Part shown: piece after piece, positions 33,315 to 41,681 of the stretch
How positions within the stretch are numbered: the stretch's first letter is position 1
How the letters are laid out: each line of letters opens with the position of its first letter
DNA from: Oceanospirillum sp048270425
Lineage (GTDB): Bacteria > Pseudomonadota > Gammaproteobacteria > Pseudomonadales > Halomonadaceae
Direction of reading: 5' to 3'
Assembly: GCA_048270425.1 (NCBI GenBank)
Contig: JBLWSY010000006.1
Location: 62,001-126,000, forward strand
DNA: 64,000 nucleotides
Position numbers and translations under genes: made by a program
The notes under the pieces: model-generated
The model's database searches: none
What the model was told of the DNA's origin: nothing
Seen by the model: the letters and a program-made list of their open reading frames with translations, nothing else

Positions 33315-34568
33315 ATGAATATAAAAGAGTATCTGAGCGGCTTTGCACTGCTCGGTCTGGTATTGGTGCTGGGGGCGGTTGCCCTTGAGTCTGCTATTTT
33401 CTTCCGTTTACTGATCGGCCTGGGTTTTGGTTATGCCCTGACACGTGCCTCATTGGGGTTTGCCGGTAGTGTGAATCGCGCTTATCGTGCTGGCTCCACA
33501 CGCCTGATGCGCGCCCTGATGCTGATGTTTGTAGCCACGGCTATCGCATCCACCGCATTTTTCTATAAGCAGGACCCGACCCAGATGGGGCTTTGGGTAA
33601 ACCCGATTAACGCTGGTCTGATCCTTGGTGGTCTGATGTTTGGCTTTGGTATGTCCTTCGCGGGTTGCTGTGCCTCCGGCGTACTGACTTATTTCTCCAG
33701 CAGTTTGGCGCGCCCTGCGTTGGTGCTGTTCAGCTTTGGTATGGGAGTTTTTCTGGGCTTCCCCCTGCAGGCACAGGAAAGCTGGATTCGTGAGAGCTGG
33801 GTTTCTACCGCCACCTTTGAAGGCAAAGGCGTTTACCTGCCGGATCTGTTCGCCGGCGGCCCAATGGACGGTTACTTTGGTGCGATTCTGCTGACCGCCC
33901 TGTTTGCCGGAGTTGTGATCTGGCTGGCGCAGCGCTACGAGCATCGCCGTAAGAAGGAGGACACCTTTATCGGTGTTGCCGCTGAGAAAGAGCAGCTGGA
34001 AAGCACCCCATCTGATATCGCTCAGCACCCGTTTTTCAGCCGTGAAACCTATCAGGCGCTGTTCGTAAAACGCTGGACCATGACAACCGGTGTTGCTGTA
34101 ATCGTGGTGCTGTTTACCCTGTTGATGGGGGTAACGGGGTCTGGTTGGGGCGCATCTTCGCCCTTCGGTTTCTGGATTGGCCGCCTGCTGATCGCCGTCG
34201 GTGTCGAGCCTGCTGCCATCGCCGCCTTTACACACCGCCCGGAAGGCGTGTTTACCATGCCGTTCTTCAGTCATCCGGTGAACGTGCAGAACATCGGTAT
34301 TATGCTGGGTGCGGTGATCTCAATGCTGCTGGCAGGCCGTTTTCTGAGTGGCATGAGCCGCATGCGCTTAGGCGGGCAGGAAGCGACCATGCTGGTTATC
34401 GCAGGCCTTGCAATGGGACTTGGCACCCGCTTCGCCAACGGCTGTAACGTCGGTGCGCTTTATACCCCGATTGCTAACTTCTCACTGTCGGGCTGGATCT
34501 TCCTGATCGTCATGGTTGCCGGTGGTGTGTTTGGCAACTGGCTGGGTAAAAAGATGAAGAACGCCTGA
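33315..34568 (+). CDS. YeeE/YedE-family sulfur/selenium transporter
   Basis: 417 residues with about ten membrane helices. Both YeeE/YedE repeats are present with their conserved cysteines: GFGMSFAGCCASGVLTYFSS in the first half and GLGTRFANGCNVGALYTPIA in the second. These proteins take up thiosulfate or other sulfur or selenium species. In this place it may supply sulfur for FdhD-dependent cofactor sulfuration; this is an inference from context. An FNR-like site lies upstream. Confidence 0.88.
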   Translation: MNIKEYLSGFALLGLVLVLGAVALESAIFFRLLIGLGFGYALTRASLGFAGSVNRAYRAGSTRLMRALMLMFVATAIASTAFFYKQDPTQMGLWVNPINAGLILGGLMFGFGMSFAGCCASGVLTYFSSSLARPALVLFSFGMGVFLGFPLQAQESWIRESWVSTATFEGKGVYLPDLFAGGPMDGYFGAILLTALFAGVVIWLAQRYEHRRKKEDTFIGVAAEKEQLESTPSDIAQHPFFSRETYQALFVKRWTMTTGVAVIVVLFTLLMGVTGSGWGASSPFGFWIGRLLIAVGVEPAAIAAFTHRPEGVFTMPFFSHPVNVQNIGIMLGAVISMLLAGRFLSGMSRMRLGGQEATMLVIAGLAMGLGTRFANGCNVGALYTPIANFSLSGWIFLIVMVAGGVFGNWLGKKMKNA

Positions 34569-34596
34569 TTAGCGGTTTGCTAACAGGCTAAACAGT

Positions 34597-34628
34597 GCCC
34601 CGACTGCATCGCAGCCGGGGCGTTTTTG
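34597..34628 (+). terminator. Rho-independent terminator
   Basis: GCCCCG and CGGGGC with an inner ACTGC/GCAGC stem, followed by GTTTTTGT. It closes the fdhD-to-yeeE block just left of the integron array. Confidence 0.85.
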
Positions 34629-34685
34629 TATCTAGCGCACAAGTCCTGCTCTGTAGACTGGGATCGACTCATTCCAGCGCAATAC

Positions 34686-35033
34686 GTTGTAATGCATACA
34701 TACCCCAAGCAGCATCCTGTATATCGTTTCAGCTGAGTTTTGATGGTTTATACAGTATATTTTCTGTTTTCTCGCAAACTGTGCTCGCTTTGCCCGACTT
34801 AATGCACGGTTTACCCCAGTGCGAGAAATGGATAAGCTGCAAAATCAATGAATTATGGGAATCGAGCTTGAGATAATAGGCAAAGTTTGATTGTGATAAC
34901 GCGCATGCGCGTTTAGCAGGGAAGCAGTCAGATCAGAAAATGAATTTTTCCTTTCTAATCAACCTCTTTCCCTATTTTTCGACGGTATATTGAAATCGTC
35001 AAAACGCGCATGCCTGATATTAGAATGTTAGGC
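34686..35033. repeat. 350-bp repeat, left copy
   Basis: Shares about four bases in five with 49500-49857 over its whole length, ending in a 140-bp attC-like site. No conserved reading frame: differences are spread over all codon positions. It is the left boundary of the cassette array, directly after the terminator at 34628. Confidence 0.85.
34894..35033 (+). repeat. attC-like site, 140 bp
   Basis: TGATAAC at the left and GTTAGGC at the right (a perfect GTTRRRY core). CGCGCATGC occurs near both ends. It is the right part of the 350-bp repeat and precedes the AIPR gene. Confidence 0.65.
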
Positions 35034-35091
35034 AATTTGGTCAAATACACATCTTTTGCAATTATTTTTATAGGAATATGGATAAGGACTT

Positions 35092-36834
35092 ATGCACATA
35101 ATTCTCCAGAAAAACGTTGATGAATTGATTTCAGATCATGAGTTAGAAGAATATTCTGACAGCAAAAAATTTGAATTTTTTTGTAATTTTTGCTCGATAT
35201 CAAAGAAGTATTTAGGGCGATTTAACCCAAAAGACATTACAACTGATGCGGATGATGCAGCAATTGATGGCATTGCAATAATTATTGATGGAGAGCTTAT
35301 CGTCACCTCAGATGATGCGGAGCAAATTTTTTCGACGCATAAATCTAACCTAGTTGTAGAAATCGTTTTTGTCCAAGCTAAAAGTGGCGAAAGTTTTAAG
35401 AAGGACGAAATAGCAAATTTTTCCATGGGGTTAACTGATTTTCTTAGTCTCGAACCGCAACTTCCGAATGGGAAGCTAAATACAGATTCATTGAATATTT
35501 TCAAAGTTGTTTTGAACAACTTGAAAAAAATCCGCAATAGAAGGCCTCACGCTTCTGTCTATTACTGCACCAGCGGAACTTACAAAGCCGAAGATGAGAT
35601 CGATGCTGCATTTAAAATTGTAAAGAGGAGTGTCGAAGAAACAGATTTATTCTATGGAGTAGATGTTCACCCTCTAGGCCGTAGCGAACTATTATCCTAC
35701 TGGACAGATATATCAGAAAAAAATGAAGCCAAGCTAAAGGTTGTTGACTACTTCGGAATGCCACCCATGCCCGAAATTCCACAATCATATATTGCTGTTG
35801 TAAATGCGAAAGAGTTTGTTAACCAATTACTAACCGGAGAGGATGGCCTTTTAAATAATAGTGTATTCGAAGAAAACGTAAGAGCGTTTCTAGGATCGGA
35901 TAATGATGTTAACTCAGGGATAGAGGAAACACTTCGCAGTGGAAATAAAAAGAAAATATTTTCCGTTTTAAACAACGGAATAACCATAGTTGCTCCGGAG
36001 TTAACTCTTACTCCAAACTCAAAAGAAATCGATTTAACCAACTATCAAATAATCAATGGCTGTCAAACAAGTAATGCTTTGTTTTTATGCCAAGAAGAAT
36101 TAGACGATAACGTAAATGTGATAGTTAAGTTTATCGAATCGCCGAACAGTGATGTTTCTACAGATATTATTGCTGCGACCAACAGCCAGTCCCAAGTTTC
36201 GAAAGAGGCCTTTTACGGTCTTCACAAAAAAGCGAAGCTCGTCCAGAAATATTTTGAAGCTAAAAATAAAGATGCGTTACAGGATAGTCGCGTTTATTTT
36301 GAACGTCGTGAAAATGAGTACCGAGATCATGGTCATCAATCCACTAGGGTTTTTGATATCCGGGAATCATCAAGGGCTTTTGCGGCTATGTTTCTCAATC
36401 AGCCTCATAATGCGGCTAGGTATGTGAAAACTATTTTTTCTTCACCAGATATTAAACTTTTCCGAGAGGATGATCATGAATCTCTTTACTATTGCTCGGC
36501 CCTCACAATGTATAAATACAACACTCTAATTAACGGAAGGAAAATTGGAGCACCTGGGTACAATAAGCTTAGGTGGCATATTATATACTTATTTAAGTGG
36601 GTAGCTCGTGGCAAGGTTGAGGATGTATATCCAAATTCTGGGAAAGCGTCAAAATATACAGACGCGATTATTGAATGCTTGCTTTCTGACGATCGCAGTT
36701 ATGTGAAGCATTTTGAGCGTTGCCAAGAGATAATAGAAGCGGTTGGTCATCCTACCGACGACGCCTTAAAACGCGGAAAATTCACAGCGGACCTTCGTGC
36801 TAAAGCAGAAGAATTACTGCATTTAAATATGTAA
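35092..36834 (+). CDS. AIPR-family abortive-infection-type protein
   Basis: 580 residues. The AIPR signature is clear in the middle: FEENVRAFLGSDNDVNSGIE, then KKIFSVLNNGITIVAPE, then YQIINGCQTSNALFLCQEEL, and later DVSTDIIAATNSQSQVS. The family is named for abortive infection phage resistance and may be a nuclease or toxin partner, with an N-terminal restriction-nuclease-like part (VEIVFVQAKSGESFKKDEI fits the conserved Q-x-K). It is unusually large for a cassette. Its attC follows 6 bases after the stop. Confidence 0.85.
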   Translation: MHIILQKNVDELISDHELEEYSDSKKFEFFCNFCSISKKYLGRFNPKDITTDADDAAIDGIAIIIDGELIVTSDDAEQIFSTHKSNLVVEIVFVQAKSGESFKKDEIANFSMGLTDFLSLEPQLPNGKLNTDSLNIFKVVLNNLKKIRNRRPHASVYYCTSGTYKAEDEIDAAFKIVKRSVEETDLFYGVDVHPLGRSELLSYWTDISEKNEAKLKVVDYFGMPPMPEIPQSYIAVVNAKEFVNQLLTGEDGLLNNSVFEENVRAFLGSDNDVNSGIEETLRSGNKKKIFSVLNNGITIVAPELTLTPNSKEIDLTNYQIINGCQTSNALFLCQEELDDNVNVIVKFIESPNSDVSTDIIAATNSQSQVSKEAFYGLHKKAKLVQKYFEAKNKDALQDSRVYFERRENEYRDHGHQSTRVFDIRESSRAFAAMFLNQPHNAARYVKTIFSSPDIKLFREDDHESLYYCSALTMYKYNTLINGRKIGAPGYNKLRWHIIYLFKWVARGKVEDVYPNSGKASKYTDAIIECLLSDDRSYVKHFERCQEIIEAVGHPTDDALKRGKFTADLRAKAEELLHLNM

Positions 36835-36840
36835 AAAAAC

Positions 36841-36893
36841 GCCTAACAAACAAAGGCAGCGGATGCTTCGCACCGCTGCTTTGGGCGTTAGTG
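36841..36893 (+). repeat. attC site
   Basis: GCCTAAC ... GTTAGTG, 53 bp, with inner arms CAAAGGCAGCGG/CCGCTGCTTTG. Belongs to the AIPR cassette. Confidence 0.88.
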
Positions 36894-36909
36894 GTAAACA
36901 GGATCGGAA

Positions 36910-37185
36910 ATGGCAGTGCTTGAAGGAATCACTGAGACATCATTTGGTAAACGTGAAAGCTGGAGCTTGAGAAACGGATTTATAATAGATGTGGCACTAG
37001 AAGAAAGATCATGTACCCTTTTTATTCGTGATCACAGGGGTAACGATTTTGCTGAAATGGTTTCCAAGTATTTCGAGGCTAAGAAGTTTCAACATGAGTT
37101 TTCCGGTTCAATCGATGTAATGTCAATTGAACTACCGATATCTGAAAAAGAAAAAGCCTTAGGTTTAATAGAGCAAGCATGGTAA
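36910..37185 (+). CDS. Cassette hypothetical protein, 91 aa
   Basis: A small soluble alpha/beta protein starting MAVLEGITETSFGKRESWSL. The ending (ELPISEKEKALGLIEQAW) suggests a helical C-terminus. No family recognised. It lies 17 bases after an attC and is followed by another, so it is a single-gene cassette. Confidence 0.6.
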   Translation: MAVLEGITETSFGKRESWSLRNGFIIDVALEERSCTLFIRDHRGNDFAEMVSKYFEAKKFQHEFSGSIDVMSIELPISEKEKALGLIEQAW

Positions 37186-37192
37186 CTCAGGC

Positions 37193-37279
37193 AACTAACA
37201 AGTGTAGTTTGCCTCGCCCCAGAAAAAAGACGCTGAGGCTGGACCTCGTTTCACTCAGCCCCAGCTACAGGTGTTAGCC
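37193..37279 (+). repeat. attC site
   Basis: AACTAAC ... GTTAGCC, 87 bp, with inner GAGGCTGG/CCAGCC-like arms (CTGAGGCTGG with CTCAGCCCCAG). Confidence 0.85.
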
Positions 37280-37328
37280 CACATGATACAATTTCGACCT
37301 TTTGTCGTTCATTTGGATGCATGAATTC

Positions 37329-37775
37329 ATGAAATTAGATTTCAAGTGGTCTCGGATAGAAAACCTATCTGCCCTCGAATGGTTTGCCATCATTAAAGCA
37401 AGAGAATCTGTATTTGTTGTTGAACAACAGTGTCCATATCAGGAAACCGATGATATGGACCTGCATTCTTGGCATCTTAAAGTATCAATAAATAATCAAT
37501 TGGCTGCTTATGTTCGGGTTGTTGATCCCGGCATGAAATGTGAACAACCGTCAATTGGTCGTGTTATGACTATCTCAGAATTTAGAAATCTAAAAATCGG
37601 TCGTTCACTTATGAACGAAGCTATTCGCTTTACTGAAGAAAAATATCCTCATATGGGTATAAAAATTGGCGCCCAAGTCTATCTGCAAAAATTTTATGAA
37701 TCTCTTGGTTTTGAAGCTGTCAGTGAACCATATGATGAAGATGGCATTCCCCATATAGATATGATTAAACCATGA
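37329..37775 (+). CDS. elaA: ElaA-type GNAT acetyltransferase
   Basis: 148 residues from the ATG at 37329; 37317 is also possible. The ElaA signatures are RESVFVVEQQCPYQETDDMD, IGRVMTISEFRNLKIGRSLM (acetyl-CoA motif), GAQVYLQKFYESLGFEAV and DEDGIPHIDM. The substrate of ElaA proteins is unknown. It is a chromosomal-type housekeeping family captured as a cassette. Confidence 0.88.
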   Translation: MKLDFKWSRIENLSALEWFAIIKARESVFVVEQQCPYQETDDMDLHSWHLKVSINNQLAAYVRVVDPGMKCEQPSIGRVMTISEFRNLKIGRSLMNEAIRFTEEKYPHMGIKIGAQVYLQKFYESLGFEAVSEPYDEDGIPHIDMIKP

Positions 37776-37784
37776 GAGATGCAG

Positions 37785-37841
37785 GCTAAAAAACCTGAAA
37801 CTGGACGGCACTGCGTGCCGCGATTTAAGTAAAAGTTATGT
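37785..37841 (+). repeat. Degenerate attC site
   Basis: Right core GTTATGT is good; the left core has decayed to GCTAAAA. The centre has CGGCAC/GTGCCG arms. Confidence 0.5.
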
Positions 37842-37853
37842 TGCAAGGACGAT

Positions 37854-38222
37854 ATGGACATAGGTTTGCGTAGTAAATTGGCTTTCTCTATCGGAGAAAA
37901 GCATTCGCCCACACTTCGGAACGTAGATATCTGGCTTGATTCCGTTTTATTAACGTGCTTTGACAATACCGTATATTTGCCTGGATTCATTAATTCTCTA
38001 AAAAATGAGTTGGCTGATATTGAGAATAACAATATTGATGACAGTTATATATTTTTCAACCACGGCCCCACCACTGAAGATGTGGTAACCAGAGCTGCTT
38101 TAAATAAGCAAAGTATCCATTTAAGCTGCATTTTGAACAGTGGAGAAAAAGTTGAGAAAGAATTGCCACTTAGTTTAGTTATCTCCACGTACAAGAAATG
38201 TATTAGCGCATTAGAAGCATAA
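37854..38222 (+). CDS. Cassette hypothetical protein, 122 aa
   Basis: Starts MDIGLRSKLAFSIGEKH with CAAGGACG upstream. A soluble mixed protein (RNVDIWLDSVLLTCFDNTVY; SYIFFNHGPTTEDVV). No known family. Flanked by attC sites on both sides. Confidence 0.6.
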   Translation: MDIGLRSKLAFSIGEKHSPTLRNVDIWLDSVLLTCFDNTVYLPGFINSLKNELADIENNNIDDSYIFFNHGPTTEDVVTRAALNKQSIHLSCILNSGEKVEKELPLSLVISTYKKCISALEA

Positions 38223-38316
38223 CATGCCAAGTTAGCGGGAAAATTACATGCAGGCACCCGTCACTTTGTTACGTATTTTAGCCTGTATGCACCTGTCCCT
38301 GCCTGGGGCGTTAACT
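38217..38316 (+). repeat. attC site
   Basis: GCATAAC ... GTTAACT, 100 bp; inner arms TGCAGGCAC/CCTGC and TGCAGGCA/TGCACCTG. The stop of the preceding gene lies in the left core. Confidence 0.82.
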
Positions 38317-38341
38317 GTATATCGAATAACTTTGGGTTCAT

Positions 38342-38755
38342 ATGAATACAGACAGTACTGAATTACTAATATCTAAAGCAAATGTTCGTTATATGAGTAA
38401 TGCTAAATGGAAAAAACTGTTTTTAGCCAGCGAAAGTTTTGGTGGCTTAATAGGTGGTGTCGTTTGGAAAATAGTCGGTTCCGATAGCACTTTTATCAAT
38501 AACTTAAACGTGTCAGATTTGCTTGAAAATAACGCATACTTTGGCGACTGCTTGCCTTCTCCGTACTTGGAATTAAAGAGTATCGAAAGCATCTTTATAC
38601 CTAGGTCATATAGCTGTCGAGAAAGAGGGCTCAGAGAACCTTTACAGAAAGTTAACGATCTAAAAGGTTTTAAGGCTCACTTGGAAAGTTATGGTAACTT
38701 CCCAGTTTTTGAGAGTGCTGACGGTTTAGAAATTCGAGGCTATGATTGGGATTAA
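38342..38755 (+). CDS. Cassette hypothetical protein, 137 aa
   Basis: MNTDSTELLISKANVRYMSN at the start, then SNAKWKKLFLASESFGG and KSIESIFIPRSYSCRERGLR. Soluble, with a DUF6678-like look, though I am not sure of the family. Single-gene cassette between two attC sites. Confidence 0.55.
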   Translation: MNTDSTELLISKANVRYMSNAKWKKLFLASESFGGLIGGVVWKIVGSDSTFINNLNVSDLLENNAYFGDCLPSPYLELKSIESIFIPRSYSCRERGLREPLQKVNDLKGFKAHLESYGNFPVFESADGLEIRGYDWD

Positions 38756-38756
38756 C

Positions 38757-38817
38757 CGTTAACCAGTCGTTCCAATTGGCCTCTTACTGTTGCGAGTTTT
38801 GGTCCCAAAAGTTAGGC
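38757..38817 (+). repeat. attC site
   Basis: CGTTAAC ... GTTAGGC, 61 bp, begins 2 bases after the preceding stop. Confidence 0.75.
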
Positions 38818-38848
38818 AACTGAACTACAGGTGACGTGTATTAAAACC

Positions 38849-39424
38849 ATGAATCGAGTATTTGGAAATTACGATGTGACGTTAAGGGATGAGCCAGTCT
38901 ACTCACGTAATTCGGCTGACAACCCGAGAGCCTATATTCACGAATACTGTCGTAGTGATGAATATCAACACGTATCTGCACATGGTGTCAGTGTGAGGGA
39001 AAACGGCGAGACATTAGCTTCCGCAATATTGTTGGGGGTTGGTGGTGCTACCGGGGTGAATGAAAACTCAGTAGCCTTTGATGGCGAGTCTCTTTATGTC
39101 GCTTCGGGTGATGCTCTATATTCACTATCCTTACCTTCGCTCGAATTGAACTGGTGTGTGAAAGTCGATTTTGCTACATGCTTCGGTGTTTTCTGGCTTA
39201 AAGATAGAAGCCGCCTTCTTACGTGGGGCGAGCTAGAGATTGGATGTTATACCCAAACGGGTGAAAAAATCTGGAGTTCATCTGGCCCGGACATATTTAC
39301 CGAGGGGCTGGAATTACAGGAAAATATTGCCACCGTGACTGATTTTAACGGTGATGTGCACAATATAAATTTAAGCACCGGTGAAATATCCAGTGCAAGC
39401 ACGTCTCAAGGCCGGTCAAACTGA
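38849..39424 (+). CDS. Cassette protein with beta-propeller-like strands
   Basis: 191 residues from the ATG at 38849; a GTG at 38831 is possible. Repeated short strands (AFDGESLYVASGDALYSLSL, LLTWGELEIGCYTQTGEKIW, VTDFNGDVHNINLSTGEI) resemble PQQ/WD-like blades, too few for a full propeller. No signal peptide. No attC is visible between this gene and the next one. Confidence 0.55.
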   Translation: MNRVFGNYDVTLRDEPVYSRNSADNPRAYIHEYCRSDEYQHVSAHGVSVRENGETLASAILLGVGGATGVNENSVAFDGESLYVASGDALYSLSLPSLELNWCVKVDFATCFGVFWLKDRSRLLTWGELEIGCYTQTGEKIWSSSGPDIFTEGLELQENIATVTDFNGDVHNINLSTGEISSASTSQGRSN

Positions 39425-39461
39425 ACGACCGCGACAGCCATTAACCCTCAGCGATACGACT

Positions 39462-39779
39462 ATGACGAGTTATCTTAAAAAACTAAATGCTTTAGAAATC
39501 GCCTGTCGTAAAAACTTTGAAGATGATTCGGACGACCCTGAGGTTGATGATGAGTACGTACAGATTCGGGTTAATGTTCTTCATTTACTCCGCAATGCCA
39601 GTCAGGAATTAGAGGCGGATGATCTGCAGGCGTTCAGACGCAAAGTAATAGCCTTTTTTTGCTCCAATATGGGCTGCCATTGGGATATGGATGTTCTTGT
39701 ATCTGACTGTGCTTCTGTTCTGTCGGAAAGCGAGATTGATTTTATAGTAAAGAACTCTGCACTTTCGCGTTGGCAATAG
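39462..39779 (+). CDS. Cassette hypothetical protein, 105 aa
   Basis: From the ATG at 39462 (MTSYLKKLNALEIACRKNF). An acidic helical protein (DDSDDPEVDDEYVQIRVNVL). It follows the previous gene by only 37 bases without an attC, so the two may share a cassette. Not recognised. Confidence 0.5.
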   Translation: MTSYLKKLNALEIACRKNFEDDSDDPEVDDEYVQIRVNVLHLLRNASQELEADDLQAFRRKVIAFFCSNMGCHWDMDVLVSDCASVLSESEIDFIVKNSALSRWQ

Positions 39780-39819
39780 CTTATAGCTTTAAGCCATCTA
39801 CTTTGTTGACAGGTCTGCC

Positions 39820-40164
39820 ATGACGCCAATTATTTCTGACCCGAAGGACAGGTTTAGTGCACTCAGTTTGGGTGCCGGGAGAAAGGATAATCGTACCGAA
39901 TATCGCTGCCCAACCTGTGCCACAATCACGCCGTTTACGGAGAAGGCATTTGTAAACAGCCTTTTTAAAGAGGATTCTGTTCTTACCTCTGATCAAATCG
40001 CGCGAATTAGCTTGGCTCGTGCATTTAATCGAGACAACTGGGAAGAGTTCTTCGATTTTGAGTGCCGGTGCTGCAAAAAAGCCGTCAGGGTTATTTTTAT
40101 ACCCAACGAGTATCGAATGGGATGCCATTACTACCTGCTTAAAGAGTTGATAGAGCTGGGTTGA
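39820..40164 (+). CDS. Cassette zinc-ribbon-like protein, 114 aa
   Basis: Two cysteine pairs (YRCPTCATI near residue 30 and FECRCCKKAV near 84) can form one zinc site in a split ribbon. The rest is helical. The family is unknown. No clear attC is seen before or after it; the 137 bases downstream contain only short palindromes. Confidence 0.5.
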   Translation: MTPIISDPKDRFSALSLGAGRKDNRTEYRCPTCATITPFTEKAFVNSLFKEDSVLTSDQIARISLARAFNRDNWEEFFDFECRCCKKAVRVIFIPNEYRMGCHYYLLKELIELG

Positions 40165-40301
40165 AACCCAGGCAAAGCTTATCTTCGTGGCTTTAAACAC
40201 TTTCTGTCCAGGATTTAAGACAGAGCTAAGTGACCGGCTATTCCCCATTGATGACCCAACTTCACTTAGGGTGAGGGACAAAACAGATAGGTTCAGATGA
40301 T

Positions 40302-40610
40302 ATGGCATTGGATATTCATACGGGTAAATCCAGAAAGTCCCATCAATATCAGTTTTCGGTAGAAGAGGATCAATATGACGCATTTCGGGATGCGATCAGG
40401 GCGAGTGGCCTGTCATTGCACAAGCTTGGTCGTCTTCAGGACTATTACTCTGATGCCTGTTTTAAGCCTGAAGAATTACCGGGGCTGGCCGCAGACTTAA
40501 CCCTGATGATTGAGACGGAAGGTATGCCTGGTGAATTAGCCCTCAGGCTGCTTAAGCTTGTCGATCTGGCCATTAAAAATAACGAGCATGTTTTCGCTTT
40601 CGCTGATTAA
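40302..40610 (+). CDS. Cassette hypothetical protein, 102 aa
   Basis: MALDIHTGKSRKSHQYQFSV at the start; helical and acidic, with LGRLQDYYSDACFKPEELPG in the middle. Not recognised. A weak attC follows at 40640-40726. Confidence 0.5.
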   Translation: MALDIHTGKSRKSHQYQFSVEEDQYDAFRDAIRASGLSLHKLGRLQDYYSDACFKPEELPGLAADLTLMIETEGMPGELALRLLKLVDLAIKNNEHVFAFAD

Positions 40611-40639
40611 AAAACAACCGGTACTGGGCATGAACGTAT

Positions 40640-40726
40640 ACGTAACTGCATGTTCCAGCAAAAGGTGATAGCGGACAGTGGCTCCAGCCGGATTAATCAC
40701 GCTATCGCTTTGTCGGGCCGTTATGC
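40640..40726 (+). repeat. Possible attC site
   Basis: ACGTAAC ... GTTATGC, 87 bp, with TGATAGCG/CGCTATC arms. Less regular than the other sites. Confidence 0.4.
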
Positions 40727-40741
40727 CGTAAGGAAAGAGCA

Positions 40742-41098
40742 ATGGAAATGAAGACGTTTTCAAAACGGGTGGGTTTGTCTTCTCACACGCTTAGGTATTA
40801 CGAAAAAATCGGCCTGCTAAAAAACATTCAGAGAAATAGCAGTGGTCATCGGGTCTACTCGTCGAAGGATCTTAGATGGATTGAGTTTGTAAAGCGACTG
40901 AAGGATACCGGTATGCCTCTTGAGGAGATACAGGAATACGCAAACCTGAGAGAAGCCGGTGAGAGCTCAGTCTTACAGCGACAGGCATTACTGGAACGGC
41001 ACAAAGAAAGCTTAAACACCTACATTGCTCAGCAGCAATCTCACCTTGAAGCGCTGGAAAATAAAATCGACTTATATAAGAGGGGAAAAGTCCGTTGA
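40742..41098 (+). CDS. MerR-family regulator
   Basis: 118 residues. The N-terminal MerR helix-turn-helix (FSKRVGLSSHTLRYYEKIGL) and wing (NSSGHRVYSSKDLRWIEFV) are complete, followed by the long dimerisation helix. It has no cysteine, so it is not a classical metal sensor; the NmlR/AdhR-like group is possible. Its stop codon overlaps the -35 box of the promoter of the next gene, its evident target. AAGGAAAGAGC precedes the ATG. Confidence 0.88.
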   Translation: MEMKTFSKRVGLSSHTLRYYEKIGLLKNIQRNSSGHRVYSSKDLRWIEFVKRLKDTGMPLEEIQEYANLREAGESSVLQRQALLERHKESLNTYIAQQQSHLEALENKIDLYKRGKVR

Positions 41099-41125
41099 CT
41101 TAGAGTTAACTCTAAGGCGTATGCT
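41095..41125 (+). promoter_or_regulatory. MerR-type promoter with 19-bp spacer
   Basis: TTGACT (41095-41100) and TATGCT (41120-41125) are 19 bp apart, the long spacer that MerR proteins correct by twisting DNA. The spacer holds an 18-bp perfect palindrome, CTTAGAGTTAACTCTAAG (41099-41116). Confidence 0.88.
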
Positions 41126-41155
41126 GCGCTCGTTCATAAACATAGGAGCATACGT

Positions 41156-41533
41156 ATGAAACAATCCCGTTTTGAAACAGGACTAGAGTTACTCAATAAG
41201 ATTGATGGTGAGGCAGGTCAGAATGTGATCGATAGTCTGCAGGATATCTGTCCCGATTTAGCGAAGTATACAATTGAGTATCCTTTTGGGGATATCTATG
41301 CCCGTGAGGGATTAGACTTAAAATCCCGGGAAATAGCCACTGTCGCGGCATTAACAGCATTGGGTCATTGTGCGCCTCAACTTAAAGTTCATTTGAATGC
41401 TGCGCTTAATGTAGGCTGCACAGAAGAAGAAATAAAAGAAATAATCATCCAAATGTCTGTTTATGCCGGTTTTCCGGCAGCGTTAAATGGAATGCTTTCT
41501 TTTAAAGAAGTGCTTGCAGAACGCAAGGCATAA
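41156..41533 (+). CDS. Carboxymuconolactone-decarboxylase family protein
   Basis: 125 residues. The CMD core LKSREIATVAALTALGHCAP and QLKVHLNAALNVGCTEEEI, then IIQMSVYAGFPAALNGM, is clear. Members are small oligomeric decarboxylases or AhpD-like peroxidase partners; the single cysteine in GHC does not give the AhpD CxxC pair, so a non-redox role is likelier. It is driven by the MerR-type promoter. AGGAGCA lies 6 bases before the ATG. Confidence 0.88.
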   Translation: MKQSRFETGLELLNKIDGEAGQNVIDSLQDICPDLAKYTIEYPFGDIYAREGLDLKSREIATVAALTALGHCAPQLKVHLNAALNVGCTEEEIKEIIIQMSVYAGFPAALNGMLSFKEVLAERKA

Positions 41534-41681
41534 TAGAGCCGTTAAAGCAGGCTTCTGACTTTGAGAGGTTTAGGCTCATGGGGACTGCTTTCAAGGTACA
41601 GAGACATAGCCCGTATACCTGTGATTAAAATCTTATATACGGGCAGACCTCTAACTCGTTATTTTCAATAAGGACTTTCTG

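Noticed and set aside
34629..35091. Search for an integrase gene or attI left of the first cassette
   Set aside because: No recombinase-like frame on either strand between the terminator at 34628 and the AIPR gene; only the 350-bp repeat is present.
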